From Trichomonas tenax (taxonomy: Eukaryota; Parabasalia; Trichomonadida; Trichomonadidae): DNA of 64,000 nt. The stretch covers positions 20,026 through 84,025 of the forward strand of contig JALKBU010000105.1 in assembly GCA_023091735.1 (NCBI GenBank). Reading direction: 5' to 3'. Shown one piece after another: positions 61,760 to 64,000 of this stretch. Each line of letters begins with the position of its first letter. Within the stretch, counting starts at the first letter, position 1. The position numbers and the translations under genes are program-made. The notes under the pieces are model-generated. The model had not been told where the DNA came from. It made no database searches and was given only the letters and a program-made list of their open reading frames with translations.

Positions 61760-62443
61760 ATGTTTGTTTTTCTTTTCGCTCTAGCGTCGAGTGCTTACAC
61801 CCGTCGCAGAATCGTCCGTCTCCGCCCGAACAGCTTAACTGGCACCATCACTTGCAATGATGTAAATGTTCGTAAGTCCCCATCTACCTTATCAACAGTA
61901 TTAGGAATGTTAAATAAAGGCGATAAAGTTGTAGTGTTGGACACTTCCGGCAATTGGTATAAAATCATTTACAATAGTGGAGATGCATACGTAAATAGTA
62001 ATTATGTTAAAATTGAATCGTCTGATGATACCATGCCAAGTTACCCAAACTATGCTGTAATGGCTTATCAAGTTGCCTCCAATTCCACTATTCAGTTAAA
62101 GTCCACCGGATTTTTATGCGCATGTTATTGCGGTGGCGTAAGCAGTATCTCCGAAGTCAATGAGATCTACAATAAGGCTGTTAACAGTGGAGCAATTAAC
62201 CCCGATTATACCGTTAATAGTTGGTTCATTCTTGCCAAAATCGCAGCAAAGGCAAAGAGTGTTTCATCGGGTATTTCACAATACACTCAGCCATCAGCTT
62301 CACAAAGAGAAATCTTGTTGATCTCGAAATCATCAGGTAATAATTATGCTGTCGGTAATGGCCAAGAAATCATCTTCGATCCAATAATTAAGGGATATTC
62401 TCAGTATTCTGATTGCGTATCCAAGATATTCCTCAATTACTAA
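61760..62443 (+). CDS. Secreted SH3b protein with Cys-rich peptidase-like half
   Basis: 227 residues from ATG 61760, giving a signal peptide MFVFLFALASSAYT (an upstream TTG extension is not used). Residues about 28-85 are a bacterial SH3 domain (GTITCNDVNVRKSP, VLGMLNKGDKVVVLDTSGNW, YVNSNYVKIES). The second half (GFLCACYCGG, SEVNEIYNKAVNSGAINPDY) resembles the bacterial/phage DUF261-type proteins, with a Cys in the GFLCACYC stretch as a possible nucleophile. SH3b domains bind cell-wall peptides, and trichomonads carry horizontally acquired NlpC/P60 peptidoglycan hydrolases with this layout. A role against bacteria in the host tract is plausible but inferred. Confidence 0.7.
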   Translation: MFVFLFALASSAYTRRRIVRLRPNSLTGTITCNDVNVRKSPSTLSTVLGMLNKGDKVVVLDTSGNWYKIIYNSGDAYVNSNYVKIESSDDTMPSYPNYAVMAYQVASNSTIQLKSTGFLCACYCGGVSSISEVNEIYNKAVNSGAINPDYTVNSWFILAKIAAKAKSVSSGISQYTQPSASQREILLISKSSGNNYAVGNGQEIIFDPIIKGYSQYSDCVSKIFLNY

Positions 62444-62915
62444 CTAATCTAATTTTTTCCTTGATAAAATGTAAAACAATTTACCCGCAGATTTAACACC
62501 AGTTATTTTTTTTTCATAGTATAGCCTATTCAACGACGCATTACTTAACTTTAATTCGATTATAACAATACATAAAATATAATATCTAAAGTCTCTCAAG
62601 TAAAAGCATATCCAAATGCTTCCCATAAGGTACATTAACTAAACACAGTCTTGTAAGCTCGAAAAGACGAAATGCAAAAAGGTGTTAAACATCTTCATGA
62701 ACGTTTCTAACAAATTTCTTAGGAAGTATACACAGGACCTATGGTATCTATTAAATGGGTCAGGATAAAATCTGATGTACGAATAGAGTGTTTCCTATCT
62801 TTTCATCTACCACACAGGAGATATGTCAATAAACATTAATTACAAAGCAAATCATCACGTTACACGACAAAATGACAAATTCTGAATTTGACTGTCAAAT
62901 CAATCAAAAATAAGG
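62444..62915. other. Spacer with one promoter-like motif
   Basis: GTTACACGACAAA at 62859-62871, 45 bp before the Rab ATG at 62916. A reverse ORF at 62444-62635 (NRLYYEKKITGVKSAGKLFY) does not begin with ATG in a convincing context and is left as spacer. Confidence 0.45.
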
Positions 62916-63500
62916 ATGAATGAAATAAAAGATATTCCAGTGTACAAAGTCGCGTTGATTGGCAAACACGACACAGGGAAGACTTCTATCATTTCTTCCT
63001 ACCACACGGGATCATTTTCTGAGAAAACAGAGCCAACGGTCAGCGCAAATTTTGTTTCTCAGATGGAAAAAGTCGGAGATACAGAGATAGAAATACAATT
63101 GTGGGACACAGCTGGACAGGATAAATACAGAGCAATTACTCCATTGTTTTATAGAGACGCTGTTTGTTGTATTTGCGTTTATGATTGCACATCACAGAGT
63201 AGTTTCTTGGGTATGAATGACTTCATAAGTGATTACAAAGAATTTGCAACAAATCCAGGGAAAGTTTTTATTGCATGCAATAAAATCGATTTAGAAAATG
63301 ATTGCGTATCCATTGAAGAGGGACAGCGATATGCACAGGATAATGGCTTTCCATTTTTCAAAGTTTCGGCGAAAACAGGTGAAGGAATTAAGGAATTATT
63401 TAAAGAAGTTACACTGAGCTTGATATCAAGTGATGCATGCGATGCACATGCAAAGGGTGTAAAAGCGGACAAAGGGAAAGAAAAATCAAAATGCTGTTGA
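62916..63500 (+). CDS. Rab-family small GTPase, Rab5-like class
   Basis: 194 residues, ATG at 62916. P-loop GKHDTGKT at 16-23, switch I TEPTVSANF, WDTAGQDKYRAI in switch II, CNKIDLEND for G4 and SAKTG for G5, ending KGKEKSKCC with a double-Cys prenylation signal. The GKHDTGK loop is unusual (GDSxVGKT is typical), but the invariant G-x4-GKT is kept. The Gln needed for GTP hydrolysis is present. AITPLFYRDA and the SF motifs resemble the Rab5/Rab22 group. Endosomal vesicle traffic is the expected role. Confidence 0.93.
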   Translation: MNEIKDIPVYKVALIGKHDTGKTSIISSYHTGSFSEKTEPTVSANFVSQMEKVGDTEIEIQLWDTAGQDKYRAITPLFYRDAVCCICVYDCTSQSSFLGMNDFISDYKEFATNPGKVFIACNKIDLENDCVSIEEGQRYAQDNGFPFFKVSAKTGEGIKELFKEVTLSLISSDACDAHAKGVKADKGKEKSKCC

Positions 63501-63610
63501 TATGTTTTTATTATAATAAACGCTATAAACTATCCATGAAAGCAAACATTATGACTTTTTACCTCTCTGCTTATCACATCTACAACTAAAATGCAATGTT
63601 GATCAAATTA

Positions 63611-63621
63611 TGACACGTAAA
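63611..63621. promoter_or_regulatory. TGACACGTAAA motif before the 57-codon gene
   Basis: 24 bp upstream of the ATG at 63645, followed directly by a GTGTCAAAA half-site. It helps support that the small gene is real. Confidence 0.5.
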
Positions 63622-63644
63622 GTGTCAAAAATCAAAACACCAAA

Positions 63645-63818
63645 ATGAGTAGAACTTGCACAATAACGAAGACTCAGTTGAACAACATCAAGAAGTTCGT
63701 CGACGAAGATGACAAAAAGAATAAGAAGAAGGACAAGAAGCCAAAGAAAGATGACAACAGTCCATTCAAAGGAAAACCAAGATATCTTTCTGAGCCTCCA
63801 CAGCCGGCACCAAAGTAA
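63645..63818 (+). CDS. Small Lys-rich protein, 57 residues
   Basis: ATG at 63645, TAA at 63816-63818, too short for most ORF lists. Reads MSRTCTITKTQLNNIKKFVD, then a Lys/Asp run (DDKKNKKKDKKPKKDDN), then a Pro-rich end (LSEPPQPAPK). Codons are C-rich like neighbouring expressed genes, and a promoter-like motif sits 24 bp upstream, so it is likely real. It is similar in layout to 53729-54004 (Lys/Asp/Glu run). Function unknown; possibly a nucleic-acid or ribosome-associated peptide. Confidence 0.6.
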   Translation: MSRTCTITKTQLNNIKKFVDEDDKKNKKKDKKPKKDDNSPFKGKPRYLSEPPQPAPK

Positions 63819-63820
63819 AC

Positions 63821-63850
63821 AAAATTACAGTGCCTTCTTACTGTAATTTT
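63821..63850 (+). terminator. Perfect 11-bp hairpin right after the stop
   Basis: AAAATTACAGT (63821-63831) and ACTGTAATTTT (63840-63850) with an 8-nt loop, starting 2 bases after the stop codon. It could shape the 3' end of the mRNA. The terminator label is tentative. Confidence 0.45.
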
Positions 63851-63876
63851 CCAATCGTATTTATTAAAGAAAAAGT

Positions 63877-64000
63877 AGTAGTAGATGGGGGTTAGTTGCC
63901 AATTTTTGTAACTATATATAGTGGGGACAATAACTAATATATATAGTGGGAAAAACTAAGTTATTTTTTATTATTTAATTTTTAATAAGTAAAAAAGCAA
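63877..64000. repeat. Mobile-element terminal repeat, copy 3 (enters from right)
   Basis: From 63877 it reads AGTAGTAGATGGGGG, then TATATATAGTGGGGAC, TATATATAGTGGGAAA and a poly-A/T stretch. It is the inverse of the repeat at 15240-15379. The body of the element lies beyond 64000. The start may be shifted by 3 because of the AGT repeat. By comparison with copies 1 and 2, the element ORF should begin within a few bases after the window. Confidence 0.8.

Noticed and set aside
1..64000. tRNA, rRNA and CRISPR arrays
   Set aside because: I saw no tRNA cloverleaf, rRNA signature or regularly spaced repeat with unique spacers.
1..64000. Introns of the T. vaginalis type (GTATGT ... ACTAACACACAG)
   Set aside because: The 3' consensus was not found, and the well-supported genes have uninterrupted frames.

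Overview
The window is nuclear DNA of a parabasalid flagellate, most likely Tritrichomonas foetus or a close relative. This is inferred from content, not from a database match. The DNA is AT-rich, with uninterrupted eukaryotic genes on both strands, no recognisable introns, AT-rich spacers and a eukaryotic gene set: Rab GTPases, clathrin light chain, DYRK and CAMK kinases, a three-repeat Myb factor, MCTS1, DNAJC3-like, CFAP410, and prenylation-type C termini. Trichomonad traits include Myb genes, Cys-rich surface proteins with beta-helix-like repeats, a bacterial-type SH3b protein and remains of DNA transposons. All CDS starts below are placed at ATG.

Layout. 1-1514 is the 5' part of a HEAT-like gene (minus) that runs off the left edge. 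2662-9088 holds a helical-repeat gene, a frame-broken secreted protein gene, a small membrane ORF, a coiled-coil gene and a RhoGEF pseudogene. 10484-13757 has a nucleostemin-type GTPase, a gene relic and a DCAF8-like WD40 gene. 13812-15379 is an island of two related mobile-element fragments wedged between the WD40 gene and a Rab gene. 15490-25150 has Rab, clathrin light chain, a small coiled-coil gene, a large Sfi1-like gene, a broken beta-helix surface gene and a CAMK kinase. 26890-31310 has a small membrane protein, a REX1-type exonuclease and a CTL-like transporter. 31311-34642 is gene-poor, with an inverted-repeat element and a decayed gene. 34643-49666 has an L-type lectin, two giant alpha-solenoids, a PPP phosphatase, an adenylate/UMP-CMP kinase ending in a CaaX box, an intact surface protein and a Myb factor. 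49839-51364 is a TA-flanked element with terminal inverted repeats and a decayed interior. 51781-63818 is gene-dense again: a surface protein, two small unknowns, a DYRK kinase, an unknown, DNAJC3-like, CFAP410, MCTS1, an SH3b protein, Rab and a 57-residue Lys-rich protein. From 63877 a third copy of the mobile-element terminus enters and continues past the right edge.

The most interesting signals are these. (i) A near-palindromic motif, TTTACRTGNCAAA, occurs about 20-70 bp upstream of many ATGs in both orientations and looks like a core promoter element. (ii) Short perfect hairpins (5-bp stem, 3-nt loop) are embedded in the reading frame of a mobile-element gene. (iii) A terminal-repeat/ORF module is shared by three sites. 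(iv) Inverted Myb-type sites lie just upstream of the Myb gene. (v) An adenylate kinase has an apparent prenylation tail. (vi) Two of three beta-helix surface genes are broken in their signal-peptide region, one of them at a T-run.
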